Positions 44,491 through 58,705 of a DNA stretch of 64,000 nt are shown piece after piece (the first letter of the stretch is position 1; each line of letters starts with the position of its first letter). Origin of the DNA: Mermis nigrescens (lineage: Eukaryota; Nematoda; Enoplea; Mermithida; Mermithidae); contig JAVLUZ010000143.1 in NCBI GenBank assembly GCA_036768485.1, positions 7,073,531 to 7,137,530 of the forward strand, in the 5' to 3' direction. The notes under the pieces are model-generated. The model made no database searches. It was not told where the DNA came from and saw only the letters and a program-made list of their open reading frames with translations. Position numbers and translations under genes: made by a program.

Positions 44491-47400
44491 TGTGACGCCA
44501 CTAAGTGAATGAGCACAACTTTGAAGTCATAAATTTCGGCTAACGTTCAATGTATAAAGAATACCAAAATAATGTAATAGTATTCGCATCATCCTGAAAC
44601 ATAAGCAGTAAGTTGACCACAAAGTTGCATAGGAAATGTTACATGCGTTGCCTATAAAATTAAATTAAGGCCGTCAGGGAATTTTTTCAACCTTGAAATC
44701 TTTCGAACATTCATGTCATAACGATTTCAGCATGTTACTTAAAATGTATGACCATTCGAATAAACGCGCTCAAAATGTCACACGCTGAAAATCTGTTCAG
44801 TTCAACAAGGTATAAATTCTAGCATTGACTATTTTCTGCCGTAAAAGCCCCTTCTGTACACAAAAGATCGTCCAGCACGCAAAGTAGTCGTACAGTAATA
44901 TAAAATGCATAAAAATAGTACAGATGCGTTGTAAAAAGTTTGCGCGGACCTTCATATACCTTAGATCAATAGAAGATCACGCATGAATGTAAACACGAAT
45001 ATTTTGGCCTTTTTATCATGAGAAGCTTGACATTATTTATACCCGAATATATAGGTAGGTACCTATGCTATGTCAGCGATATTTATATAAAAACAAAAAT
45101 GTCAATGTTTGTCGAAAGGATTAATCAGTGTAAAAAATAACTGCAGGTGATCAAATGGTCCTGATAATTATTAATATACGAGTAGGTACGTATAAACTGT
45201 TACGCAAACATGGGGAGAAATAAAAAAATCTTGATTTTGGATGACACAATTAAGAAATAATATAAAGCGCTGAGACAGAAGAGAACAATTACGAATGAGT
45301 CTGCGGTTTTGTCTGAAAAGTGTTAAGATTCTAATGTCTTAAAAAGAGGAATATGCGAAAATGTACGAAGTCTGCTGGCATTTACGAGTATATGTCTGTT
45401 AAGCTGCCTTTCTATTTTTAAAGCTGCTTCGTTAATGGATGATCGGCCAGCTTTGGCTTTGAAATAAACATTTTAAAACCGTATGTTTTTTTAACTGCCA
45501 TTTTACTACCAGCGGCAAGCAAGTTAAAAAGCACCCGAAAAAACTCTTAACCTAGCGATTGGATTGGGTACAAAAAAATTCATTTTCGACTAATAATTAC
45601 TTACATCAGAACAAGATGGGTCAATAATAATATTGTGGCAAAGCAAACAAAATTTTGCAGATTTGCTTTATCATTTTATTTATCATTTAATAATTGAAAA
45701 TTTGGCTTACTTACTAAAATATGCGTTGACGGAAAAGACAATTAGCTCAAAATTTACAGAATTATAAGTAATAATAAAATAATAACAGAATAATACCAAA
45801 TGAGGTCATTTTTTCAGTGAAGAAAATGATTTTATCGGAAGTTTAATGTATAACGATCGTTTCAAAGCTTGGTAATCGACTAGCTAACGCTTTTTAAGCA
45901 TTAAAGGAAATTAAAGAATAGTATTGGAGCGGCTTAAAAGAGGTATTACACCAAGCGAGACGAATTTAATCCAGCAGCTCAAACCGGACGCTTGAAAGAT
46001 GAAGAAGAAAGCAAATACATATATAATGGGCAGAGGGTGAGAATGCGCATGTGCATACGATTTATAATCAAGTGAGCCAACCATAAAGCGTTTCGTTCAT
46101 TACCGATGTATATACTCGAAAAATTAGATACTCAAATTATATCCAACGAAATTACCCAGTCGCACGATTTCTCCGAAAACGGTTTTAAATTCAGAAACGT
46201 CATAGTAAAAATGATAATAATAACAGAGAGAGCGCACGGTTTATGGTATCAGATTCGATTAGACGGAAAATTGGGCACCGTATACAAAATTTCTGATTGA
46301 TATCAGCCCGGCGGTACCCAATGTAACTGCGAACCCCTGCGGATTCCGAGCATCTCTCTAAATAGGTCTCAGAATCACTATTGTGTATGTACATATTTGC
46401 TCGTGCATTAACATAATTTTGAAGACGTTTACTTTTCGTTTAATGCGACTCACTGCCCGTTTATACCGTATATTTGAATTCGAAGTAAAGAGGTGTCAAA
46501 AATAGTAACCGACAATACCTTTTCATTCTTCGGAGAATTTTCAATGAGATAAGATTAGTTGGGCATTATTCGTCTGAAGGATTTTCTCGAGCAAGTAAAA
46601 TCTACAAAAATTAGCCTGAAGAGCCGGAAGATTTCTCTGTGGCAGGTTCGACAATTGCGTGGAGCATAACAGACTCATGATTTGAACGCATGGTAGATTC
46701 TGTTTCACGTAATTCGATAACTGCTCTATTTTCGTTCATTAAGCTGAATTTATCGAATATGCGTAAACAGATAAGTGCTTCAATTAAAAATTTCGCGAAC
46801 GCTTAAGACAGTAGTGATTTTCTATCAACAAAATTTGAAAACGAAAAAACAATTAAATTAAACGTAGTGTTGTAATTTTCTTTTCAAGATGCCCATTCAG
46901 ACCGTTTAGTAGTGTAAACATTATTTTATAATCAGGCACTTTTGTCAAAAATGTTACCTTGAAAGTCTTTTCCGCGGAACGCTACGTTTTCGAAGTTTCG
47001 ATTCTTAAAATTTGCAAACCTCAATTAATTCGCTTTCAGAGCTTTGCTGCGACTTACAAAATCTCTTAATAGGTAAATTTGCAGGATTCATTTAATCGAT
47101 TATTTACAAAATATATAATGTGTGTGAGGGATTAGCTCAAGATACGACAAAAAACAGTTTTTTCCTATTTATCCTTTACAGGCAGTTTACCAGAACTTTC
47201 TTTTTAATATGAATTCTTAAATGAATTAAACTGAAATTGAGGTTATGCGATAGTCCTTATTCCTAATCTTATTGGAGGCTATCAATATTTCGAAGAATTA
47301 ATGCGCTAAGAACCATCTACTTACATGAACGGTCGAATTCGTAACCGAAAGCGCAATATATGGTAAGGTACAAAAAAATGCACAGATGCAAGTCAACAAA

Positions 47401-48717
47401 ATTGCTGAGGCATAGTTATATGCGAATCGCCAGGACCAAATGAATTGGGAACTGTGTGCATATAATAAATAATTACGAAGTGTTTAGTGAATTTATACAT
47501 AGGTGTGAAAAAATGACCTGGCTTCCTAAAAGCTGCAACCGGTTTTGAAAATTCATGACTTGTACATTTTAAGACTTAAATCACACTTCATCGAAGTCCC
47601 TAAAGTAGGCCATAGTCAAATTAAAACTAACATGCTTGCTTTTAAGAATTAACTAAATTCTATTCCGCGAAAAAATAACAATGAATGAGGTATTACTTTA
47701 TAGTTTTTATGAAATCCAAATCCTAGTACAGATTTCGAAATCTACGAATCCGTTCTTAACTTTAATATCCTGCGCCGCGATTTTTTCAACCAGCTCTATT
47801 TTCATTAAACAACACTCGTAAAGGCCTTAGTTTTATAATACTCAAGAAGGTAAAACCGCTAAAAAGATAATATCAGCGGTAAACATTCAAAAATTTCTCA
47901 TCGTAATGGCAATCTTGAGATAACGTCAAAAAAGTTCTCCATTATGTGTTTCAGATGATACAATTTCTAGAAAAGCAAGAACATCATGAGACCTGTTTTT
48001 AAGAAAACATGATCATTCGAATTTTTAAATCTATGAATAGCAGCATGTCTACATACGTCTTTTGCAGAGGTTAAAAACTAAAGAGTAAAAAATTCATGGA
48101 GATTGCATCTCTTCACTAAAAAATGTGAAATGAGCAAAAAGCGATTGATTCATAACAAGATTATTGACAGATTAGTATTTCCGACTCAAGATCTAGGAAT
48201 ACTGATGAGAAAATGTCAAGATTTGGTACTCATTCACATCACACTTAATTATGCAACAATTTAGGACGTAATTTGTATATTTCACTTAGACAGATTCGAT
48301 GTTCCGATGTTGTCTGCTAATTCCTATGCTTTTTGGGATATACATAGAGGCTACTTTAAATTTTTTCAACTCATGTTTCTGATTTATCCCCAAATTATGT
48401 AATTTGCACTTAATTTACAAGGCTAAATTTTTTCAAACTTAGAAACACATTTCAAGACTCATTTTTGATCTAAAAGGAATAAATTACTCTGCACATATTT
48501 ATTGTCCATGAATCGTTTGAATCTGCTGTCAAGTAACGCTGTACATTGATCATCATTGTATATAAAAAAACTCATTGTTATAGTTACGTGCTAATTTTGC
48601 GAATTATTTAAATTACGTTAATGTAAAATTAGCACATAATTTATTGTGGTAAGTTTCTGCTTTATTATAAATAGGCGAGAATTGTTCATGCATACTCGTA
48701 CTAGCAAAGAAATATAA
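44491..48717. other. Upstream region of the Ig gene, no gene recognised
   Basis: AT-rich, low in repeats compared with the rest. It presumably holds the promoter of the Ig gene. A 64-codon frame at 46106-46300 shows no domain and was not accepted. Confidence 0.4.
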
Positions 48718-49230
48718 AAGGAGGGGACTAGGAAAATTTCCCTATCTGCGCAGAAGCCATAGGAATCTGCTTAACAGTTAGACTTCCCTTAAACAATGCA
48801 AAAATCGAAGTATATTCTGCGGCCTGTGAAAAATGAGGGTGTAGTCACAAAACGTCCTCAAGTGTTTCGCAAAAGAGCATTCAAGACACTTCTATGACTA
48901 TTAATTAATCAATGTATTATTTATTTAATGAAATGTTGACCTTCCACAATGCTCTGGCGTAAAAGATAATAGTGTAAACTTTACACCTACATGGCTAACT
49001 CAATAGTCTGCATGAAAAACCACAAAAAATTTCTTTAAATCTTCCAAAATAAAGTAATCAAAATACTCGCCATCGTAATCGAAATTACTACGGAAAATCT
49101 GCAGAAACGCGCATAGGCCGCAGAATATACTTCGATTTTTGCATTGTTTAGGGAAGTCTAACTGTTTAGCACATTCCTATGGCTTCTGCGCATATAGGGA
49201 AATTTTCCCTAGTCCCCTCTTTTACATTTT
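48718..49230. repeat. Inverted repeat heading block III
   Basis: Two arms of about 105 bp, 48718-48822 and 49118-49225, are near-perfect reverse complements: GAGGGGACTAGG ... CAGAAGCCATAGGAAT ... AAAATCGAAGTATATTCTGC. A spacer of about 290 bp lies between. The window start carries a diverged version of the same arm (TTACACTTCGATTTTTTGCG). Confidence 0.75.
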
Positions 49231-49381
49231 TACATCCTTAACAATGAAGAAATTCAAGTTTATTTACCTTTTTTGTTCCATCGGAGCATTTTTCTTTGCT
49301 AATTCCCTTCTTTTATTTAATATTTTAGGCCATATATCCATAGGTGGGCAGTGCCGAAATTCTGGGATGTGGAAGTAGCTG

Positions 49382-51290
49382 GAGAAATTTCTTTTTTTCG
49401 TCGCGAACCCATTACACTAAAATGATCACAGATCAAGAAATATTGCATTAAAAGAGAAAAAATTTACCTTTTGAGATATTGTAGCCCTCTAAATTATAAA
49501 ACCAATTGGACTGCACAGAAACCAAAATTGAGTTAGATAAGCTTTAGGACACGCTAACAGTAAAAAACCCGTATACTTTACACTTTTGTGCAAGAACCAT
49601 TAGGTGTAAAGAAATTTTAAGTTCAGATTCGTAATCTACAACTCAGGGACAACATTTTTAAAAAAAGATGGCTCTGCGCGAATTCTTTGATACCCAATGC
49701 TCTGGGCGGAAAAGTGCTTCTCAGTGTAAACGTTACACTTGTGCTAATAACACAATATTGGGTGTATAGAAACAAAATAAACTAGAATCTGTAAAGCTAA
49801 GATCAGGGCACATGTTAAGCCTAATTAGCATGTTCCGCCTACTTAGCGGATTAGCTTAAGAAATTTCGTTTTTCGTCTCGAACCCTTTACACTAAAACGA
49901 TCATCGATCAAGAAATATTGCGTTAAAAGAGAAAAAATTGGACTTTGAGATATTGTTATTCTCTACATTATAAAACCAATTGGACTGCACAGAAACCGAA
50001 ATTGAGTTAGATAAGCTTAAAACACGCAGAGTAAAAAGCCGTATATTTTACACTTTCGCGCAACAACCATTAAGTGTAAGAAATTTTAATGTCACATTCG
50101 TAATCTACAAATCGAGGGCAACATTTTTAAAAATAAAATTGGCCCTCCGCAAATTGTTTGATACTCAATGCTCTGGGCGGAAAAGTGCTTCTCAGTGTAA
50201 ACGTTACACTTGTGCTAATAACACAATATTGGGTGTATAGAAACAAAATAAACTAGGATCTGTAACGCTAAGATCAGGGCACATTTTAAGCATAATTAGC
50301 ATGTTCCGCCTACTTAGCGGAGTAGCTTAAGAAATTTCGTTTTTCGTCTCGAACCCTTTACACTAAAACGATCATCAGATCAAGAAATATTGCGTTAAAA
50401 GAGAAAAAATTGGACTCTTGAGATATTGTAACTCTCTACATTATAAAACCAATTGGACTGCACAGAAACCAAAATTGAGTTAGATAAGCTGAAAACACGC
50501 AGAGTAAAAAGCCGTATACTTTACACTTTCGCGCAACAACCATTAAGTGTAAGAAATTTTAATGTCACATTCGTAATCTACAAATCGGGGGCAACATTTT
50601 TAAAAATAAAATTGGCCCTCCGCAAATTGTTTGATACTCAATGCACTGGGCGGAAAAGTGCTTATCAGTGTAAACTTTACACTTGTGCTAATAACTCAAT
50701 ATTGGGTGTATAGAAACAAAATGAACTAGAATCTGTAACCCTAAGGTCAGGGTGCATTTTAAGCATTATTAGCATGTTCCGCCTACTTAGCGGAGTAGCT
50801 TAAGAAATTTCGTTTTTCGTCTCGACCCTTTACACTAAAACGATCACAGATCAAGAAACATTGCATTAAAAGAGAAAAAATTGACCCTTGAGATATTGCA
50901 ACCCTCTACATTATAAAACCTATTGGACTGCACAGAAACCAAAATTGAGTTAGATAAGCTGAAAACACACAAGGAGTAAAATACCCGTATACTTTACATT
51001 TTTGTGCAGCAACCATTTAGTGTAAAGAAAAAATTTAAGGTCAGATTCATAATCTACAGCTTGGGGGCAACATTTTGTAAAAAAATTTGGCTCTCTGCAA
51101 ATTATTTGATCTTTTGGTTAAAATGGTACATCGAGTTTTTTAATATCTATCGTTTAAAAAAACCGCACCTCCCAGGTGTGTGCCGTTGTTGCTGTGGGGG
51201 GGGGGCACAAAATTTGCACTCGCTTTGATAAACATATAAGAAAAAAGGTGGCCAAGTATATTATACCTATGATTTTATGTATCGTAGTTT
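49382..51290. repeat. Tandem array of about 473-bp GTGTAAA units (block III)
   Basis: Four units start near 49382, 49858, 50330 and 50803, each opening GAAATTTCGTTTTTCGTCTCGA. Inside are ATTATAAAACCAATTGGACT, TTTACACTT and CTCTGGGCGGAAAAGTGCTT in the same order. The second and third units are nearly identical. The fourth is cut and passes into the conserved tail (to about 51290). Confidence 0.85.
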
Positions 51291-54200
51291 AGCTGAGATG
51301 ATTAAGCGAATATAAGGTAAAGCTATGCGAATAATAGACGAAAAGGCTTCAAAATAGGGATTAAGAAAAGATTTCCAGACCAACTTTAAAAGTTGATCTA
51401 AGCGATCCGAAAGCCAGACAGAGCGGCTGGTAACCAATTACTGAACCCAGTCTTAATCCGCTCTTTATACACAAATTCAACAAAATAATATATAAAAATT
51501 GGTAAATGAATTGTGCTGAGAGATATGAAACTTTTAGCACGTAACTATGCGTAAAATCCATTAAACATAGCAATATGCACGCCAATGAAATAGATACAAA
51601 AAGCGGCAAGACTAAAAGAGACAAAGAAAGTATGGCGGAAGCGGGAGGTTAAAAGAGGTCAAAAGGGTAATGTTTATATCACAGCAATGCATATAAAATA
51701 CAAACGAACTCCACACAAAATAAATCAAAAAGTAAAGTAAGCAAAGTGACTTCCTCCGACCGAATAGGATTAAGCTTTAGCTTAATCCCTTTTACCCACC
51801 AGACTGCGTGACTGCGGAAAAATATAAAATTCGGATTAAATCGGCAAGATGGCTCAGTTTTTACCGTTGTTTTCGAACGCTCAGCGTCTTTACCGATTTT
51901 CAACTCAATCTTCTACTTTCGACATCCGTTATCGTCAGATTTATCCCTTAGCCTAGTTGATTTTGGCTCTGCGAATCTGCTAATATAATAATATTTATTA
52001 GCCAGTTACTACCGTAGAAAATGCAATAAAAAATTACATGAAAGAAGGATTTTACGAAAGATAATGTCGAAAGAACGAAAGAAAGTTTACAGAAGGAGTC
52101 AGTCACTCTAGATATCGCAAGTTTCAGTCGTTCTATTTTCTTTCGATTCGTCGTACTCGTCAAATTTTAAAACGTGAGTTTTTGTATATTTTTTAATGAT
52201 ACAACTCCAAATTTCTAGCTTCTCGATTTTAACCTGTTATGCACACACATAAGTACAAAGATATTAGAGGTATAAAGTGTGAAGTGCTAAGAATATCGAA
52301 GTGCGCTAAGGAAATATTAATACATAGTTATCTTATATGGAGTGAAATTAAGAAGGGTCTAAGCGCGGCCTTGACACTGCTACACAGCTCATCAAACAAA
52401 CTGAATTAGTTTCCTAGGAAAACAACATTATCTCAATTTCAAAGCATTAAAAGGCAAAGTCCATAACCAAGCTTTTTTTACTAGGTGTATTACTATTTTT
52501 TTTCTAAATTTAAGACACATTTATTTTTGCTCTTAAAGCCGGACATTAAAATTCAACAAATTCGGTAATAACTAATTTTAAAAACATAAGATTGAAAATT
52601 CGTGTGACGTCGCAGAAGTAAATTATGCAAATCGAGGAGTAAACGCATATACACGTAACGAGTGTTTGTGGGAAGGTAACCTAAGCGGTCGACAGATTTT
52701 CTATTTGTAAATAGGGTAAAATGTATCAATAATAATGCAGCTGTAAGTTTCCTTAGTTATTCATAATAATGGCAGGCATGTTGGCTGCTGCGTAACCGAG
52801 AACGACTCTGATTCATGAATTATTCACTTGTACAGTATAAGTCCACGATTTCGATACCTGATGCACATTTTGCCGACAAATGACGTCTATAATTTACCGC
52901 ATATAAGATAAGACGAAGGTCGAAAAATAAGGCTTCTTTATACTCTAGTGTAGTAAACCGGTCAGAGAAAACTTCAATGTCGACTATTCGTTTAATCTCT
53001 AAGAATTATCATGTGCCATGATAATATAAATCATTTAAATTAATCCTAAATAATTTCATTTAATATCAGGCAATAATAATCGGAGGCTCGACATAGAAAG
53101 TCGCAAGTTTAATACCCAAGATTACTGTCTCGCACGTGAAATACTCCTTTAAATATGCAAATCATGAAATCTTCTAACAGGAAATACTTGAAAGGACTGA
53201 CTTTAAAAATCATGTTACTCGACTAATCTTTCTTTCGGTTTTGATTGTGCGACGTTAAGCATTTTTTCATTTCCTATTACTTCACAAGCAAATCTCATAA
53301 TTTTAAATATCCTCTTTACGCTTCATGTTGACTAATTTTTAAATAAAAGGAAAATCATCTGCAGTCGTACGTTGAAAAACGTAAATGAGATTTTGAACGA
53401 TAAACAGTGGCTTATCAAACCGCTGTCTAGCTGGAGGCAATTAATCTTCCTTAACAAATACTTAAATGATTAATGTAGCATTACATGGCATTTTAATCAG
53501 TAAAACGAAATGACGACTGTTCCTAAACGCTAATTTCGTGAAGAACACGATGTAGGTTTTAAAAAATCTTATAATTAGCGGATCTGGAACGATTCGTTCC
53601 TGACTTAAGATGATGCGTTACCTGAAGTACATATCATTGCTTGAAACAAGCTTATGCCATAAGCAATTTAGGATCCTTCTCGAGTTACATTACTCTTTGA
53701 TTACTTTGACAAATTTACGCCACATGAGTTGGACCCAGTGATTCAACTTGACGGCATCGTTTGTACATGTCAACGAAAAATTTGATCACTATTGGTTAGT
53801 CATCATAGATCTTTTTCTATATAAATGAATCATAATAGCTCACCCTTTTTGATCCAAGTAAACTTGAATAGCAATGTGCATTCGATGAGATTCAAGAGCT
53901 TAAAGAAAGCTTAGATAATGCAATAAAGTATCGCATTATATTCGGAAGTAAATAATGCTAATTTTTCCAATTTATCCGTATTCGGGTTGTGTCGCACTTC
54001 GTATCTACTGCAGGCAAAATTTGTCAACTGCAAACGATTACCAACGTAGATAACGTAGATACCGTATTTGCAAATATTGTGGATGAGTAAACAAAGGAAG
54101 CATAAGTGTCATTATGCGTGAGATAATTTGTTATCTATAGCTCAGTGATCCAACCGACCAGACATTTGTATACAGTAGGCATATTAATGGCTTGAAGCCA

Positions 54201-54870
54201 ATTGCACACATGACCAGTTCCAAAACTGTACGACAGCAGAATAGAGTAAATAATAGCCGAGTCCTGACGGATTTTGGAAATGGAAAGAGGCATGAACGTA
54301 CGTATATGTACGTAACACGTGGTTAAAAAGCCAAGGCGTACAGTCTGATGGTAGATGAATGCAAATACTTACTCTTTGACAACGCACTGATTAATTATAA
54401 CGTGGATAAACAAAACTTTCAGACACAAAGTGCTAAAGAATAAGATAGGACTAAATTTTGTATATCGTAATAGAAAAGCGTGAACAAAATGAAGGGCGCG
54501 ATGGACAGCTGTCTAATCCACTGCATTAGTTGTTGCGTGGTATTGGAGATTAAAAACCATTTAGAGAAAAGGTTTAGAATAGGTCTGTCTATAGCTACTC
54601 GCAAATCTAAAGACTCAAAGAGACCGGAAAAAGACAAATTTAAATCGAGGGATGTCATACGCATTACAACTGCTGAAACTGCTTTTTGTGTTTATGTTTA
54701 ATTAATATGACCGGAAAAGCGAAGCAAGAGTATGCAAGTCTGTTAACCGCCCGCTAAATAAGGTGTTAGTTCGTGGTATTAATCAGTAGCGATAGACAAT
54801 AGTCTTAGCAATTATCTGACATTATTCATACAGGCCTGCGCACTTCGTAGCCAAAGATATAAAAATACAA
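51291..54870. other. Intergenic, nothing recognised
   Basis: AT-rich with no repeat family of this window and no frame with splice support. Short open frames on the minus strand at 51361-51903 look compositional. Confidence 0.4.
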
Positions 54871-54874
54871 AATT

Positions 54875-55095
54875 ATGTATCTCATCATGAAAAATTTTCT
54901 AAACGATGGGGAAAAAATTAGACCATGGATTTATTTCCTATCGGACCGTCCGCAATGGCAAATAACTTTGCTGAAAGCGCGTGTTCTGTACTCGCCGAAA
55001 AATTTACAAACAAGAAATTTAAGCAGTTTTAACCTTTTCGCCATGATTCACCAGCTGCATATGATTGTTTGGCTACATTTATGTTCTGTATGTAG
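54875..55095 (+). CDS. Possible first exon, unrecognised
   Basis: An ATG-initiated frame of 73 codons ends at a good donor (TGTAG|GTATGT, phase 2). That phase would fit the exon at 59464. Composition is only weakly coding-like and no domain is seen. Confidence 0.15.
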
Positions 55096-55689
55096 GTATG
55101 TGTTCTTGACAAAAAATAAGCACCAATTATAGCGAAAAGAAAATTTTTTTAAAATATGTCAGTGCTTAAATAGATAAGGAAACAGATTGGAAAAACTCGT
55201 GACTTGACTGGAAGAAAAATGTTGCTTACTTTTAACATAAACATATTAAGTTAAAAATGGAAGAAACACATTTGAAACGCCTGTTTTGATTTTATTTACA
55301 GTGTTTTTTGGATTCCTTCCACACTACGTGTGTAAGGACGAGCCAGTCAAAGAAGCCTAAATTTTTGCTTTCAGCCTCAATGGGAACAGAAAATGCTTGA
55401 TGGCTTCAATGGCTTAAAAATGATCTTAGTTCACATTTAGATAAAATTAATAGAAATTTCATAAAAAAGATTTTAAGTCAATTTTTGTTCCGATCTTTTT
55501 TTCATTCTTCTTTTTCATTTTTTCATTTTTCTTCATTTTCATAACTATGAAGTTTTAACGCTCTTTGAGGATCAATTTTTTAATGCTCTGAATTGATTGG
55601 ACCATAAATTAGCTGTTAAGACTGGCTCCAGTGCACATAATGGATCTTCTTCAATCCTCCTCTCGAACAACATGTATGCCTGGTCTGAA

Positions 55690-55950
55690 CCATAGGTGGG
55701 CAGCAAAAAAATTTTGGGAGGTGCAAGATTTTTTTAAAGATCAAAAATAGCCTTAAAAATGGCGGTATGGCGAAAAAACACAATTTTTCAACGTTTCTTA
55801 TCGAGCACTATCCATTGGCATCAAAAAATTGCGGAAAAAACAAGAAAAATTTTCAAAAATTGAATTCTGGGGGTATTTTGTTTTCTGGGGGGGGTATTTT
55901 GGTTTCTCTGGGGTGCATACCCCCCAAACCCCCTATGCCCAGGTGTGGTC
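55690..55950 (-). repeat. R2 repeat copy
   Basis: Reverse orientation: AGGTGGGCAGCAAAAAAATT, TCGAGCACTATCCATTGGCA, and CCCCCTATGCCCAGGTGTGG. The 'GGGGTATTTTG' segment near the right end is duplicated. Confidence 0.8.
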
Positions 55951-55959
55951 TGAATCCGA

Positions 55960-57550
55960 GCGACGAGTATCGAATTTTATTACTATGTAAGCTCTTTTCG
56001 AGAAATAAGGCAATATTCTTATAAAAAATAAGATTTTTCGCAAATTGCGAAGGCCCGTTTGTATATAATTCAAAGAAGTAGATGTGCTTTTAGTTTCGTT
56101 ATTTCCAATATGCGTTGAAGCAGAGTATGAGACGGCACTGCTTTTAAAGGTAGCATAGACTGTACATTTTTAGATTATATACCGGGTGACTTCAAGTACT
56201 GGGTGACCGACAGAATCAGCTGACTGACAAGTGGTATTAATTAACCAAATTTTCCCTGATGACGACATTGCCGGATGACCGACTGAGCCGATGGATGAAA
56301 ATGCAGTGGCCGACTAATTTTGACTACTCAGCAGAAAAAGATTTTGTACAAATGTTTTTTGGATGCGTACATATTACCGGAAGTACTGGTCGATCGACAG
56401 CTCCGAGTGGTCGACTCACCGTTATAAGCAGCAGGAACAGCAACTTAAAAAAATTTTTCTGCAGACTTTGAGAACGCATAGCGACTAGCAAGTTAATATC
56501 ACGAGGAAATTTTCCGTGTGAATCGGTATTCGGAATAGTTGATCAAACGGTGCTGCCGATCGCATGGAGATTTTTTTGATTGACAAATTATATTTATCGA
56601 CCACCTGGGACTGTCGGCCGAAAAAAGTGATCCCATCCCGGACCATGTTCATGTTTTTAAGGATTAGATTCATGAGCCGACAAAGTAGCAGTCACAGCGC
56701 CGCAAACGATTTATTATGCTGACGACAGAGCTGATTGCCCAATGAAATAGATTACGTAAAGACACGAAATGTCATTAAAAAAGCAGATATTTCCATAATG
56801 AATTCTAAAAAATTGCTCTATCTATTATGAAATGCAGCTCAATAGAATAGTTAGGTTAGGAAACACATACAATACAATTTATCATTGCGCAGGTTGCAAA
56901 AAATATTCCGTTAATAAACTATTTATTGAGCATCGAAAACCTGTGAGAGATTGATAGAGAATGCACTACAAAATAAATTCATATAAATAAACGAGCAGCT
57001 GTAAATATGTCCTATACAAGCATGATGTATATGCTTGTTAGTCATTAAACATGAGTATAAAGTTCTATGAGGCAATCAAAGGCAGCTTCTAGCAATCAGC
57101 GACGAATACGGACAATAAATGAAAAAAATCAAAATAGAGAAGTATTTAGATTTTTCTGTAACAACAATCTTGTTGAGCTGAAATTTGAATGCAATGGGTA
57201 ATACTGGCCGGGGTCAAATCTTCCGGCTGAAACTAGAGACAGTTGAGCAAGTCGAAGTCTTTATTTTTGTTCCAAAAGCTGAGTTTATAGGAAAGGTGAA
57301 AAATTTTGGGTTTTGTAGACATCTATTGCTTTGAGAAATTTCTAGAGAATGGAATAGATAAAAAACAAAATTCAAGAGTTAAAGGTGATATGATGACACA
57401 GATGAAAATATTCACATTTTAATGGAGTATTTTTAAAATTTTAACTCTTATTCTAGACATTCGTAAATGAAGTTTTCGATTCTCCAGTCAATCAGATGAA
57501 TAGATACATACCTAAATTTCAGGTTTATAGACGGCTATGATGAAGAGACG
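55960..57550. other. Intergenic, with TGACCGACTGA words
   Basis: Between about 56180 and 56690 the words GACCGACTG, GGTCGACT and GCCGAC recur more often than expected, a possible worn word island. No gene is seen. Confidence 0.35.
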
Positions 57551-57554
57551 CGCA

Positions 57555-57850
57555 CACACATGGGCGTGGGCAGGTGGGCAGCACCGAAATTCTGAGGAGT
57601 GCAAGATTTTTTAAAGGTCAAAAAATGATCTTAAAAATGGTGTTATGGCGAAAAACACAATATTTCAACGTTTCTCATCGAGCACTATCCATTGGCATCA
57701 AAAAATCGTGTGGGGGTTTGGGGGGTTTACAACCCCGGAATATGGAAAGCGCCTAAAATCGATAACCCTAGAATTAAATTTTTTTGCATATTTTTGGGAT
57801 TTTTGTCAGTTTTGAACCCCCAGAATTTGGCGGCTGCCCATGTGTGGACG
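57555..57850. repeat. R2 (reverse) fused to R3 (forward)
   Basis: R2 in reverse from CACACATGGGCGTGGGCAGG to CATTGGCATCAAAAAATCG switches at about 57705 to R3 (GGGGGTTTGGGGGGTTTACA ... GAATTTGGCGGCTGCCCATG). The shared end types may have allowed template switching or nested insertion. Confidence 0.65.
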
Positions 57851-58225
57851 CGTACATTGGAATCATAAGGGTGCAGATTACTAGAACGCGACAAACGCCA
57901 AAATGAGACGAAATTAATGCTAGCGAACGGAAAAAATCGACATTTTTTCATAAAAGTTTTGTTACAAAACCTCAACATTCAACACGAGCTCAAATAGTGT
58001 TCGCATTATTTTAATGTCAACCTTATCTTAAAGAAGCCTTAAGTTCGGTAAGGCAAGTATTTTGCATTCTTAATAACTGCAATGGCCCATACTCAATGTT
58101 TTATTACACAAACCAGGCATTTAGGCCAAATTATGACTATTAAACGAAAAAGATCAAAAACTTCGTAATTCTGTTATATGACTGAAACGGTTGAAATCAA
58201 ACAAAAACATTGAATGAAGAGGCGA

Positions 58226-58705
58226 GAGCAGGCACTGACCTTCTGAAGCTCTACATAATGGAAAAGGAATAAAAATTTGAAAAAAATTAAAATTTAAGAT
58301 TCAAAATGTAACTAATTGTATAAAATGGCCACGCAAATAATTTCTTAAGATTCTATCCAAGCTCGATCCAGCGGAAACTGTTTGCTTGCTTTATATTCAA
58401 TTACAGCAAAGAAAAAGCAATGCGGGGAATAAATAGTTGTGTGCGGAGCGTCAGAAAATGTTGGCGTTTCTAAATACCTATGTTTACTCTAGGTTGGGCT
58501 GTTTGGAAGACAAAAGTTATACAAAAACAATAAATTCAGCGTTGAGCGCCCGAAAACTTTAATTTATTTATTAGCTCAAAAGTATTTTAAAATCTATTCT
58601 GACGCTCCTAAAATTTTCTATTTTCTTCCTGTGGACTATTATAAACGATACTTATACTTCCAAGATTTGGGGTACTAGTCATCCCTATCCCCCACTGCTA
58701 CGTGC
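58226..58705. mobile_element. R8-like MITE copy
   Basis: It begins GCAGGCACTGACC and ends with CCCCCACTGCTACGTGCGTG. The last 60 bases match the right end of the copy at 10201 (CTTCCAAGATTTGGGGTACTAGTC). No target duplication was recognised. Confidence 0.5.

Noticed and set aside
49980..50713. Two near-identical 86-codon frames
   Set aside because: They are the same frame in successive 473-bp tandem units. There is no domain and the frame is lost in the other units and blocks.
51361..52163. Hydrophobic minus-strand frames
   Set aside because: Leu/Phe/Ile-rich content is what AT-rich DNA gives in this phase; no family pattern seen.
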